Shown here: one piece after another, positions 36,391 through 47,760 of the stretch
Position numbering within the stretch: the stretch's first letter is position 1
Layout: each line of letters opens with the position of its first letter
NCBI GenBank assembly: GCA_026874595.1
Contig: CM049310.1
Coordinates: forward strand, 33,915,558 to 33,979,557
Length of the DNA stretch: 64,000 nt
From: Sipunculus nudus
Lineage: Eukaryota > Annelida > Sipuncula > Golfingiida > Sipunculidae
Direction: 5' to 3'
Notes under the pieces: generated by a model
The model's input: the letters and a program-made list of their open reading frames with translations, nothing else
Database searches by the model: none
What the model was told of the DNA's origin: nothing
Translations under genes and position numbers: made by a program

Positions 36391-37335
36391 TGGGTGCGTG
36401 TTAATAATAAGAATATATATAACGGCATTACAATTTTGTTTTTTGTTTTTACCTAGTGATTGCATATTCTCAATTTAAACCTTGTGGTAATGTTGTACGG
36501 GTTCTTGTGATTCTTGTTATTTTATTTTTATTTTATATACCACCGCGGGCACAAAAGTAAGCAAAAATATTATTTATCTCATTAATTAATATGGGACAGG
36601 TTTTTGTTTTACTTTTGTTTATTTATATTTATTTTATGTACTTATTTTCGTTTTTATTATGATTAATAAACACTCATAAAAAACATAACATGTAATAAAC
36701 TTTCTCTTCACTAAGCCCACTTTAAATTACTTGTTGTGTTATGACTACCCGGTGCATTCTATGAAATGGAGTAATTATGTCTCCGCAGAGCGGCACTATA
36801 TCCATAAGCGCTATAGGTGATCGGTCTTAAAATTAGTTGTATATAACATATGATGATTGGATGTCTGGTTAATGTTAAGTGGGATATGTGGTGTAATTTA
36901 TCCAGGTACCTGACGGTACAGACCATGTTAGCGTGTAAAATATTAATAAGGCCTTTATAACACTATATACTTATATTGTTAATGGGAGAAACACGTCGTT
37001 TAAAATAACGCTCCTCCATGCAGACGCAGAATCATTAAATTACTTTAAATTACATTAAATCATGGTTAACTATTTTGGATAACATCCAAATCCTACTTTA
37101 TTTAATTAACCAAGGCATTATTTCTAATCCAACGCCTAAAGTGGAACAGATTATTACCAGACTCTGGATTATTGTTTCTGTCTGAAATTGGAAATAATTA
37201 TATATATTGCTGGCGATCATTAAACGCTGTGAATTAATCACGGTTACCAAAATCAATGAAGTAGTTATTTCTTTTGTTTGCTGGAACAAACGACCGTCAG
37301 AAATCTGTTTAACTTGAATGGTCCTTGTAGATCTG
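36391..37335. other. intergenic
   Basis: AT-rich, no gene seen. Confidence 0.6.
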
Positions 37336-37652
37336 TGTTTACTGGGCGCGCGGTTTGCGGAAAGCGATATAAAATCGATAGGGAAATTTACATGGCTGGC
37401 CGCAAACACTGCGATTTCGGCCCGATGATGTCAAACCTAGCAAGATCGCGCAGCATACGTAGGTTATACATCAGGTAACCAGAGCCCATGGGCGCCACTG
37501 AGAATTCGATTTTACCGCGTGTCTCATACCGCATTCCGCATACTGCGGACCCGGTAAACAGTTTATGTTGAATAACTCGAACGAACACAAAATCCTTTTC
37601 GAATAATGCTTACCGGTAACCGCAAACCGCATACAGCGCGTCCGGTAAACGC
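37336..37652. repeat. CpG-rich inverted repeat with third arm
   Basis: An arm starting TGTTTACTGGGCGCGCGG (37,336-37,368, plus) is matched in inverse orientation by 37,527-37,560 (reading TGTTTACCGGGTCCGCAG on minus) and again by about 37,618-37,652 (GTTTACCGGACGCGCTG on minus). The block is visibly richer in CpG than its surroundings. All three encode the string FTG.AVCG by chance of shared DNA. Possibly a foldback-type element; no protein is claimed. Confidence 0.65.
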
Positions 37653-38790
37653 ATCTTTAGGTGCATCTAAGACGCACTTATATAAAGTAGAAGTTAAACA
37701 AAACAGAGCCCTCAGAGAAACCTTAATAATGAGTAGGTTATCCCAAACATCGGGAAAAAGAGCGCTCAAACAAACCGACATTAAAAGCCAACATGACAGA
37801 ACAATTCGTTAACACAACAACAGAGTAAACCAAGTTTCTATAAAAATCTGAACAAATGAACGCATACAATAGCCGAAAACAAATTCGTCTCTCCTCCAGA
37901 CATAAACCAATCACACTGTATGTAGAATAAGACATCGTCTCACCTCCAGACATAAACCCACCACACTGTATGTAGAATAAGACATCGTTTTTTTATGCTG
38001 AAAATGTCATAAAATGTAAGGTAACTGTGATATATTATCTATATTATGTCTATACATGTATTTATTCTACACGTCTACCGGGTTAATACCTTTTATCACT
38101 GAACTTTGTTCTTGTATCACAAATGTATTTATCAGACTTTGCTGATTGTCCATATCTTATCCTTCTATAATTATGATGAATACATCGTATTACGCGTGAT
38201 CGATAACAGATTTTCTCGGTTTTGATATCCCCACATATATTGAAATTGAATGTATATTATATTATATATATTTGCATATCATTAGGACATTCATTGATAT
38301 ACTGTTATAACGGTTTTATGTTATATGCACAATTCTCTTTAATCGTTTGACATTTGTATATTGTATCTCCTGTTTGTATGTTTGGAGAGTATTTATATTA
38401 GCGCTTCAGCGCTACTTGTACAATCCAAGAGAAATAGATATGTTTACACCAAGACAAACATCCATTTAGCCAGCAGACATGTTAAGTGAGCAGGGTTTTG
38501 CGTTGCATCAATCGACATTTATAGGTCCAAGCTTTTCATCTGCTCTGAATTTCTCTAGTTCATTGGGCTTAATAGTTCAACATTCGCTTAGTTTTCACCT
38601 GTACCATTGCCGAATGAACGTCTAGGGCGGGTATCCCTGACTTCCATAACTGCGGCACTCGAGCGCTATCTTTTCCCTTTTATTTAGTTTATTTTAAAAA
38701 CCTATTTCTTATTACTTCCGCATAAGAGGTGGCTCGTGTCTTTTGGTTTGTTTGTTCGTTTTAGTTTTTATAGTCCTTAGCCGTAGATAA
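37653..38790. other. intergenic with 50-bp tandem duplication
   Basis: Two copies of a 50-bp unit at 37,886-37,985 (CTCCAGACATAAACC.. ..ACACTGTATGTAGAATAAGA). No gene otherwise. Confidence 0.7.
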
Positions 38791-39270
38791 CCTGTTTAAA
38801 AGATATCTGCTGATTTAGACAGGGGCCGGGGAAAATACCATTGAATTATAATTGAGATCTTTATAAAAAAAGGTTGTCCTAGACAGCAGATAATCTGTTT
38901 ACAAAATATCTGTGGGATGTCTCAGGAGCCATGGATGATACCATAAATTATGATGCAGACCTTTATAAACAGGTTGTCCTATGGCACTAAATAACCTGTT
39001 TCAATATCTATGTGGACTTAGTCAAGTGCCAAGGAAGATACCATCAAGTTATAATGCTGCATAGCAGACCTTAATAAACAGTTTGTCCTATGGCAGTAAA
39101 TGACCTGTTTCCAAGATCTATGTTGGATGGAGCAGGGGCCAGGGAATATACCATTTAATTATGATGCAGATCTTTTCAAGCAGGTTTTCCTTTGGCAGAC
39201 CTGAGTCCGAGGTCATTCTCTGGGGGTCGGGAGAGATACCATTACATTAAGATGCAGATCTGGATGCTAA
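38791..39270. repeat. ~100-bp tandem repeat, about 5 units
   Basis: Units start near 38,791, 38,894, 38,995, 39,104 and 39,198 and share CCTGTTT..A.ATCT, AGGGGCCAGGGAA.ATACCAT, ATTATGATGCAGA.CTTT and CAGGTTGTCCTATGGCA. Diverged between units. Confidence 0.85.
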
Positions 39271-40126
39271 GGCCTATCCAGTAGGATTGTTTTGCTTTGG
39301 GGGAGGTATGCGCTCTACAAAAGTATGTTTATAGTTTCTAATAAGATAAATGTTACGTAATTAAACATGATCCATAAAAGTTAAAGGTTATAGTTGACAC
39401 TAGTTATGGGAAAAGCCTAAATTTGATTGCACATTTTGTCCCATTTAGACAGTGCCATATATCATAAAGCGTCTATTTATGTGTATGCTCTACTGATGAG
39501 GTATTGAAGTTTAACAAGGCTGAAAATCCTTAACAGCTCATGTTATCCTCCAGACAATAGTTATGGATACATTTAATTAAACTTAGTTATCTCCGTTAAA
39601 ACAATTATGAATAATGCATTAGTATGGGGTCCAAAGCTTCCAGATGATGGTAATAAATAACTTTAATTAAAGTTAGTAACTTTAGTTAAAACAATTGCAA
39701 ATAATTCATAAATTAGGGGTCCAAAGCTATGCTTATGCTTATGCTTCAAATTTAACAACATTAGAGAGAGATTTGCCAAACCTTGTAAACAATCACCATA
39801 GAGAAATATACCACATTAGTTACATTAATTATAAAAAAAACACAAAGCTATATAAAAATGCATGTAGACGTGTACCCTGTCTTGTTTAACCTGAACTTGG
39901 AATAAACATTAATTACAGAATAAACTAATTTTTATATGACTAATATGAACAATTTACATCATTTTAACACACATCATTTTATAATTTAAACTTATCTGGT
40001 TTCTACTTAGTATATCATGCGAAACATGCATATGTTTATAATTAATGCAAATGATGTTTCATCAACAATTTATAAATATATCATTACGTTCTCTGGTTTC
40101 CTGTCTAGGTACAGGAATATGATCCA

Positions 40127-40128
<2 letters not shown>
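39271..40128. other. intergenic with 90-bp tandem duplication
   Basis: GGGGTCCAAAGCT near 39,626 and 39,716, preceded in both by a TTAATTAAA.TTAGT.A / TTAAAACAATT block. The word GGAGGTATGCGCTCTAC near 39,303 is a short dispersed-repeat-like fragment. No gene. Confidence 0.6.

Positions 40129-40192
<64 letters not shown>
40129..40192. repeat. (TA)n microsatellite
   Basis: Pure run of about 64 bases; the ORF crossing it is an artefact. Confidence 0.98.
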
Positions 40193-40195
<3 letters not shown>

Positions 40196-41107
40196 ATTTC
40201 TCATGGGACTTCCTTCTGTTCAGCGATCAGTTGACCACGGCGACGTTTATTGTTATAATATGCATTGATTCCGTCATGAGTGGTCACCCCAGTGCTTCAG
40301 GAATCCGAAAATCAGTGCTTCGACAGCACCGCAAAGAGCTGCCTCAAAGCAAATATTTGTTCTTTTCCAATTACTGCTGTTTCATTATTAATCAGTTCAC
40401 TGCTGTGCTCTACGAGTATTGATTATACAGTGACCTTACTCAGGTTTACCTGAGAGCGAAGTATAGTCGTAACAAGGAAGCATCCTTATGGGAAAGCACC
40501 CCGGTGTTACCCTCCTGATCGGCCTTCCTGACTGTACGCTTCTGTATACAATGTCCGTCCGTTCGTACCTTCTTTGTTTGAATCACCTTTGAATTGTCGG
40601 AGATTGAAAAGAGGTCGCTGAATTATTAATTATCAACTGATTCCGATGATGCACATATTAATCAGGGGGTATCCTGTGGTCCATATTTCCCTGATGGTCA
40701 GTGACGTCATCACGTTAGAAACCTTAGATTTTATCCAGGTTTACCTTATACCCATTTTGCTCCATGAGTGTTCAAAATAACATTTGTACATACATTTATA
40801 TAATTAAAGTATATATATATATAAAATATTGGAGTATGAAATGTCTATATATCTTAGTAATACTGGAGGGTTTGTAATTGTATCAACCTAAACGAAGTTT
40901 TGCGGATACTATGTTTTTGACTGGGTTCCGCCGCCGCCGCGTTCGTTTCCGGAGAACTCCTCTGAGACTACTGGACGGATTTTTTCCGAAACTTACACAA
41001 ATTATCGGGTCACATATGAACTGGTGCCTAACCAAGTGACCTTGACCTCTAGACCTTTCCTCTCTGCCCAGCGTCCGTTTGTGCGTCTGTTTCCACACAT
41101 AAACCCA
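40193..41107. other. intergenic leading into the array cluster
   Basis: No gene. (CCG)4-like run near 40,929-40,941. Two directly abutting TGACCT half-sites at 41,037-41,048. Confidence 0.6.
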
Positions 41108-42500
41108 CATATCTCGGGAACCGTTTGACCGATCAGGAAATTTTTTTTACACAAATGTAGTCCTGGGATAGCTTTATAACATACACAAAAAAAGGTGGCG
41201 CCATCTGCAAACATGTTTGCACAGTGTCCATCTGTTCATCTGCCTTGGGTTAAAATCACTCATATCTCTGCAGTGGTTTGACTAATTCACCTAAAATTCA
41301 GCATGCGTATACATCCTAGATAGCTTTCTTGATTTTATGACAGGTGGCGCCACCTACATTCACGTTAACGCTGCAGACATCCAAGCTCATATCTCGGGAA
41401 CCGTTTGACCGATCAGGAAAAAATGTTTACACAAATGTAGCCCTTGGATAGCTTTATAACATACACAAAAATGGTGGCGCCACCTGCAGCCATGTTTGCA
41501 CATGTCCATCTGTTTGCCTGCCTTGGGTTAAAATCACTCATATCCTGCAGTGGTTTGACTCATTCACCTGAAATTCGGCATGCGTATACATCCTAGATAG
41601 CTTTCTTGATTTTATGACAGGTGGCGCCACCTACCTTCACGTTCACGCTGCAGACACCCAAGCTCGTATCTCAGGAACCATTCGACCAATCAGGTAAAAA
41701 AAATACATAAATGTAGCCCTTGGATAGCTTTATAACATACACAAAAATGGTGGCGCCACCGGCAGCTATTTTTGCACAGCGTCCATCTGTTTGTCTGCCT
41801 TGGGTTAAAATCACTCATATCTCTGCAGTGGTTTGACCAAATTACCTGAAATTCGGCATGCGTATACATCCCGCATAGCTTTCTTGAATTTATGACAGGT
41901 GGCGCCACCTACAATCACGTTCACGCTGCAGACATTAATGCTTATATCTCCGGACTGGTTTGGCCAATCAGGAAAAAAAAAATTACACAAATGTAGCCCT
42001 TGGATATCTTTATAACATACACAAAAATGGTGGCGCCACCTGCAGCCATTTTCGCACAGCGTCCATCTGTTTGTCTGCCTTGGGTTAAAATTACTCATAT
42101 CTCTGCAGTGGTTTGACCAAATTACCTGAAATTAGGCATGCGTATACATCCTGCATAGTTTTCTTGAATTTATGACAGGTGGCGCCACCTACATTCACGT
42201 TCACGCTGCAGACATTAATGCTTATATCTCCGGACTGGTTTGGCCAATCAGGAAAAAAAATTACACAAATGTAGCCCTTGGATATCTTTATAACATACAA
42301 AAAAATGGTGGCGCCACCTGCAGCCATTTTTGCACAGCGTTCATCTGTTTGTCTGCTGTGGGATAAAATCACTCATATATCTCTGCAGTGGTTTGACTTT
42401 TCAACATGAAATTTTGCATGTGTATACATCTTGGATAGTTTCTCGTTCAAATTACGAGTGGCGCCACCTACAATCATGTTTATGTGGCAGAGACCCATTC
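41108..42500. repeat. ~278-bp satellite, 5 units, with GGTGGCGCCACC palindromes
   Basis: Units start near 41,108, 41,388, 41,666, 41,942 and 42,222. Each contains CATATCTCGGGAACCGTTTG, ACACAAATGTAGCCCTTGGA, TGCCTTGGGTTAAAATCACT, GGCATGCGTATACATCC and two GGTGGCGCCACC palindromes. Palindromes begin at 41,194 (imperfect), 41,343, 41,473, 41,620, 41,749, 41,899, 42,029, 42,179, 42,307 and 42,457 (first base changed), with spacing alternating near 150 and 130. The minus ORFs (..CSVNV.VGGATCHKFKK..) repeat with the array and are not genes. Confidence 0.95.
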
Positions 42501-44209
42501 TAATATGTAACACGTAACTCTTATTTCCCTTTGCCACTCAATCCATGCCTCACTTCACCCGTCTTTCTCTGATTTTGGCGGATACACGTAGTCGCTTGTC
42601 GACTACCCGTATTCTAGTTTACAGACGGTTTCAACCAAGCGCCAAGAGCTTTAAAACGAAATTATTGGGCATGGCTCGGCTTGTTTTCACTCACCTTGCT
42701 CCATGAAAAGCAATTTATATCAATAACTGAGGCAGGTACTTCGGCCCAGTCGTATTCACCTGAACGTTTTCTGTCGAAATGTTTTGAACGCCTGCTAAAT
42801 GTAAATGACCGAAAAATGCTGCTAAAAAAGAGCAGACTTCTTTGAAATAAGAGTGAAAAAGTTATAATTAGCGTCAAATTTTACCATTTTTTATCACACA
42901 CTGAATAAAGATGAGCTTCGCACATGCACTACAATTGTGTACATGTAACAATACATATTGTTTACAAAGTCAGAAGCGTATATGACGCAAATCCCCCTGC
43001 ATGAAGATAAGGGTATTTTCCACATGACCCAACACATGCCGGACAGTTGCACACCAAAAAATCTCGAAATGTCCCATTCTTGTTCTGGCAGGACTGTTAA
43101 AGGAGGAGTGAGATAGTCTATATCGGAATTCTTTCACTGAAAAAAAAGAGGAAAAAAAGAATGCTATTGACAAAAAGAGTGAAGAAAGAGTAATTAGCGT
43201 CATTATCAGTAAATCTTTAAAAAAGAGTAACTATTTTAAAAAAGAGTGATTTGGCAGGCACGTTTTTGCTTTAATCCCGTTAGCTGCAGGATAACCCATC
43301 GGTAACAATATTGGTCTATATTTCTATGTCTAGTTTACCTAGTTTTCTATATCGGTTTTTTTCTACAATAAACATATTTGACATCTGGTCCTGTAGGTCA
43401 AGTGACAAGATTCTAACATTTTACGGGGAGAGATAAGATACAGGGATGTACTGTCATGTTGAATTCAATAATTTTTCCTTATCATAAAAAAACAGTATAC
43501 ATCTATGTTTTCTGTCTGATAACTAGAAAACAGACAATGGATAAAACCAACAACCAGTTTCCATGGAATCACAGGGACTATATTTGAGACATGGAATGTC
43601 TCTTTAAAAAACTAAATAGAGCAATCAATGTAGATAGTAAAGAGAACATTCATAACTTTGTTATATACTTGTCTACAGTTTCTTTTAAGCATTTTTGGAA
43701 AGCAAACTTACCAGCTAATGAGATATAAACCCGTGATCAATGAAACGTTAATGGTAAGTTATATTTAATATAAGTATATAAACATGGCATTGATTATAAG
43801 TAAATAATGTGAATTATGTCGTTATACAATACTACATATGTCCTGGCATGACCGTACTTAGGCAGACCAGAAATAACCGAACAGAAATATCACAGTTGAT
43901 CACAGTTTCTTCATATATTGGCTTTGAAAAGATTCAAATAAAATCAATGTATCGTAATTTTGTTGCACGCAAGCTAACGCCTGCTTCTTGTTGGTTATTC
44001 ACAGAAGTAACTGATACGAGTAAAATATTTGCATGTCAATACAAAACAATATAAACCTGCATTCATGTCTGTCAAGATTTATTTATTTACCTGTAACCAC
44101 ACGCAAACATCCGTCGCCTGTTCCTTGCTAGTGATAGATAGAAACATTTGCCTATTTATAAGACTAGAATATACCCATATCAGTACTTGCATCCACACTT
44201 TTCTTAAAT
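42501..44209. other. intergenic
   Basis: Two loosely similar stretches rich in AAAAAGAGTGA and ATTAGCGTCA (about 42,780-42,890 and 43,130-43,260). No gene recognised. Confidence 0.55.
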
Positions 44210-44420
44210 TATGAGTAAGCACTGACATGGCGTGCGCGTTTGAAATGCACTGACACAAATGTGGCGAGGGGTGAGATGTGCCGCGTCCAAAATCGTCCCA
44301 ACGATTAACCCGGAACATGATTCACTTGTGCCAAAATTGCCGATATGGGCAGTGGTGAGATGTTCCCGGTGTAAATTCGTCCCCGCGGTCAACCCACAAC
44401 AACATTCATTTGTGTTGACC
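44210..44420. repeat. degenerate ~84-bp tandem duplication
   Basis: GGTGAGATGTGCCGCGTCCAA (minus its last base) near 44,269 and GGTGAGATGTTCCCGGTGTA near 44,353 begin two diverged copies, each continuing to AAC..G(A/T)TTCA(C/T)TTGTG. Confidence 0.6.
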
Positions 44421-45030
44421 TAGCGGACTGCTTAGAAAAGGCCGACGCGTAGTGAATGTTTGGCAGACTATGTCAGGTTTGATTTGATTGGTTAGCGAGA
44501 GTAGAATCAGGACGACGTGGGCGCACTATGTGAGAATGGCCATGGCACAGCGCAGGTATTAAACGCATAATATTTTTATCGATTTTGAGGCCATTTCTTT
44601 ACCAAACGCCTAAAAAATATAAACTCGTTCTTCCCCGGACCAAGATGCAGCCTCCCACGAAGTTTGACGACCGTGCGATCCCTAGCGTGCGAATGAATCC
44701 GGACAGACAGACAGACAAACAAACTAGACGACCATAGGTCGAACGCTTGCCGGAAATCAGAAGTGAAACACAGACGGACAGACAGTACATATTGTCGGTT
44801 TTCTATTAATGGAATGACTCTCAGGGACATTGCTGAGAATATGTGGCCTGTAGAATGACATATGAGACAAAAGAACAGGGAAGCAGACAAAGCTGACAAC
44901 AAAAGACGAACAGACAGACATACTGACTTTGTGAGACAAGATTGACACCAGATGACTTTACCTAGTTATGGAGAAGATTCAAAGGAAGAAAATGAGTTAT
45001 AATTTATGTAATTTAGATTTATAGTTTTGG
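44421..45030. other. (ACAG)n-rich sequence with CTTGCCGG motif
   Basis: CAGACAGACAGACAAACAAAC near 44,704 (one base fewer is pure) and GACGGACAGACAG near 44,774 flank GCTTGCCGGAAATCA near 44,746, which in reverse matches the hairpin arms at 459-492 and 47,663-47,695. ORFs rich in CLSVC are translations of the repeat. Confidence 0.6.
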
Positions 45031-47597
45031 AGGTATGGCGAATTAATTATATACTTGGGAGGTTCGTCTGTAGCGCCCTCTAGCGGACATATTCCGAAGA
45101 TGACAAATGCGTTTCGTATTATTAGTGTATGACATAAGATGTCCCAGTTTCAAAAGGATTCCGTCAAAGCTGTGGCCTGTAGAATGCTATATGTAAGGCG
45201 TAAGAACCAGCAAGCAGGCGACTTTGAGGATAACGTACAAACAGATGGACACACTGACAAAGTGACAGAAGATTGAAACCAGATGCCTTAATCAGGTTAT
45301 GCAGAAGACTCAAAGGAAGAAAATAAGCTTTAGTTTATGTAACTGAGGCTTTGGGTGTACAGATATGGCCAATACATTGGTATGTGTGTGAGGGTCGTGT
45401 GCAGCGCCCACTTGTGGCCATATCCGGAAAATGTGAAATTCATTTTCTAGATATTAGTGTAAGACATAAGGTGTAATAGTTTCAAAAGGATTTCATCAAA
45501 ACTGTGGCCTATAGAATGCTATATGTGAGACGCAAGAACCAGCAAGCAGGCGAATTTTAGGACAACTGACAAACAGACGGACACACTGACAAAGTGACTC
45601 AAGATTGAGTCCAGATGACTTCTCCAGGTTATGAAGAAGACTCAAAGGAAGAAAAAAGCTACAGTTTATGTAACTGAGGTTTATAGTTTTGGAGATATTG
45701 CCAAAGCATGATATGTTGGGAGAGGTTCGAGTTCAGCGCCCCCTAGCGGCCATATCCGGAAAATGGAAAATTTGTTTTGAGATATTAGTGTAAGACTTAA
45801 GATGTAATAGTTTCAAAAGGATTCTTTCAAAACTGTGGCCTGTAGAATGCTATATGTGAGACGCAAGAGCAAGCAGGCGAATTTGAGGACAACTGACAAA
45901 CAAACAGACACACCGACAAAGTGACACAACATTGAGACCAGATGACATTATCAGTTTATGGAGAAGACTCAGAGGGAAAAAATAAGCTATAGTTTATGTA
46001 ATGTAGGCTTCGGGTTTTAGAGATATGGCCAATGTAATGATATGTGTGTGAGTGTCGTGTGCAGCGCCCCCTAGCAGCCATATTCAAAAAATGAAAAAAC
46101 AATTTCGAGATACTAGTGTAGGACTTATGATTTGACAGTTTCAAAAAGGTTCCTGCAATAATGTGGCCTTTGACGCAAGATGAATGAAATCTCGAAATAT
46201 CTCTATTCACGAGATATTTTACGAGATACTCCAAGACTTTTTATAAAATCTTGTAGTACTAGTTGAATGCTACCTGATGCAAAAAACTAGATCACTCTAG
46301 CTTTAAAACTGACAAAGTTGGAAAAATAAGACCCCTTATTTTCAAATATCATGACTTTCCCCCAAAATTCGTAACCATGGTTACGGCAAATTTGAGTCAG
46401 CTACACACCAGATGACAGGCCTTGGAATGACGATTAAAATGAGCTATCGTTGAAGTAGATACGACTAATAGTCACAAAGATATGAAGAAAAAACCCTTTT
46501 GAGAAGTTTTGACGACCTTGACCTTGACCTTTGACCTATTTTGGCCAGAAACAAAAGGACACGTAGAAATTATGTTTTTCATCATCCCTGTAAGTTTCAA
46601 GGTTATTGTGGCAAAATTGTGGTCAGGAGATTGATGACAAACAAACAAACAAAAAAGCATGATATGCTGGGAGAGGTTCGAGTTCAGCGCCCCCTAGCGG
46701 CCATATCCGGAAAATGAAAAATTCGTTTCGAGATATTAGTGTAAGACTTCAGATGTAATAGTTTCAAAAGGATTCTTTCAAAACTGTGGCCTGTAGAATG
46801 CTATATGTGAGACGCAAAAGCAAGCAGGCGAATTTGAGGACAACTGACAAACAGACGGACACAATGACACAGTGACACAACATTGAGACCAGATGACATT
46901 ATCCGTTTATGGAGAAGACTCAGAGGGAAAAAAATAAGCTATAGTTTATGTAATTGAGGCTTTGGGTTTTAGAGATATGGCCAATGTAATGATATCTGTG
47001 TGAGGGTCGTGTGCAGCGCCCCCTAGCAGCCATATTCAAAAAATGAAAAAACAATTTCGAGATACTAGTGTAGGACTTATGATATGTCAGATTCAAAAAG
47101 ATTCCTGCAATAATGTGGCCTTTGGCGCAAGATGAATGAAATCTCGAAATATCTCTATTCACGAGATATTTTACGAGATACTGCAAGACTTGTAATAAAA
47201 TCTTGTAGTACTAGTTGAATGCTACCTGATGCAAAAAACTAGATCACTCTAGCTTTAAAACTGACAAAGTTAGAAAAATAAGATCCCTTATTTTCGAATA
47301 TCATGACTTTTCCCCAAAAAATTGTAACGATGGTTACGGCAAATTTGAGTCAGCTACACACCAGATGACAGGCCTTGGAATGACGATTAAAATGAGCTAT
47401 TGTTGAAGTAGATACGACTAATAGTCACAAAGATATGAAGAAAAAAACGATTTGAGAAGTTTTGACGACCTTGACCTTGACCTTTGACCTATTTTAACTA
47501 AAAACAATAGGGCACCTAGAAATTATGTTTTCCAACATCCCTGTAAGTTTCAAGGTTATTGTGGCAAAATTGTGGCCAGGAGAGTGGTGACAAACAA

Positions 47598-47644
<47 letters not shown>

Positions 47645-47655
47645 TACGCAACTGA
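45031..47655. repeat. ~330-bp tandem array with six CTCF-like motifs
   Basis: Repeated words are CAAGCAGGCGAATTTGAGG, GAGACCAGATGAC, GAGAAGACTCA(A/G)AGG, TAGTTTATGTAA, AGAGATATGGCCAAT, GTGCAGCGCCCCCTAGCGG and GATATTAGTGTAAGACTTA. The GCGCCCCCTAG core sits at about 45,071, 45,402, 45,734, 46,062, 46,685 and 47,013. The 951-bp block from about 45,704 recurs from about 46,655. The array is closed by (CAGA)n at about 47,600-47,642. Confidence 0.9.
46514..46537 (-). promoter_or_regulatory. composite nuclear-receptor half-site cluster
   Basis: TGACCTTGACCT then T and TGACCT: on minus this is AGGTCA-A-AGGTCA-AGGTCA, a DR1 pair plus an abutting half-site that also makes TCAAGGTCA. The same cluster recurs at 47,472-47,490. 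Binding is inference only; it is carried by the 951-bp repeated block. Confidence 0.35.
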
Positions 47656-47760
47656 CCAATATGCTTGCCGAAATCTTTGATTCCGGCAAGCAACAAACAG
47701 ATTCCCGTGAATTATAGTATGATGATGCTCCCTATACATTACACGCCATGTATGGTATTT
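47656..47760. repeat. putative right end of the repeat element, hairpin
   Basis: GCTTGCCG and CGGCAAGC form perfect 8-bp arms (about 47,668-47,695 region) directly after the (CAGA)n tract, preceded by ACCAATAT as at 459-492. Confidence 0.5.

Noticed and set aside
41690-42372. Several 70-95 codon minus ORFs with similar peptides
   Set aside because: The peptides recur because they translate the 278-bp satellite; frame breaks between units and the regular period argue against a gene.
44576-44948. ORFs rich in LSVCLSVC
   Set aside because: They translate (ACAG)n-type repeats on the reverse strand.
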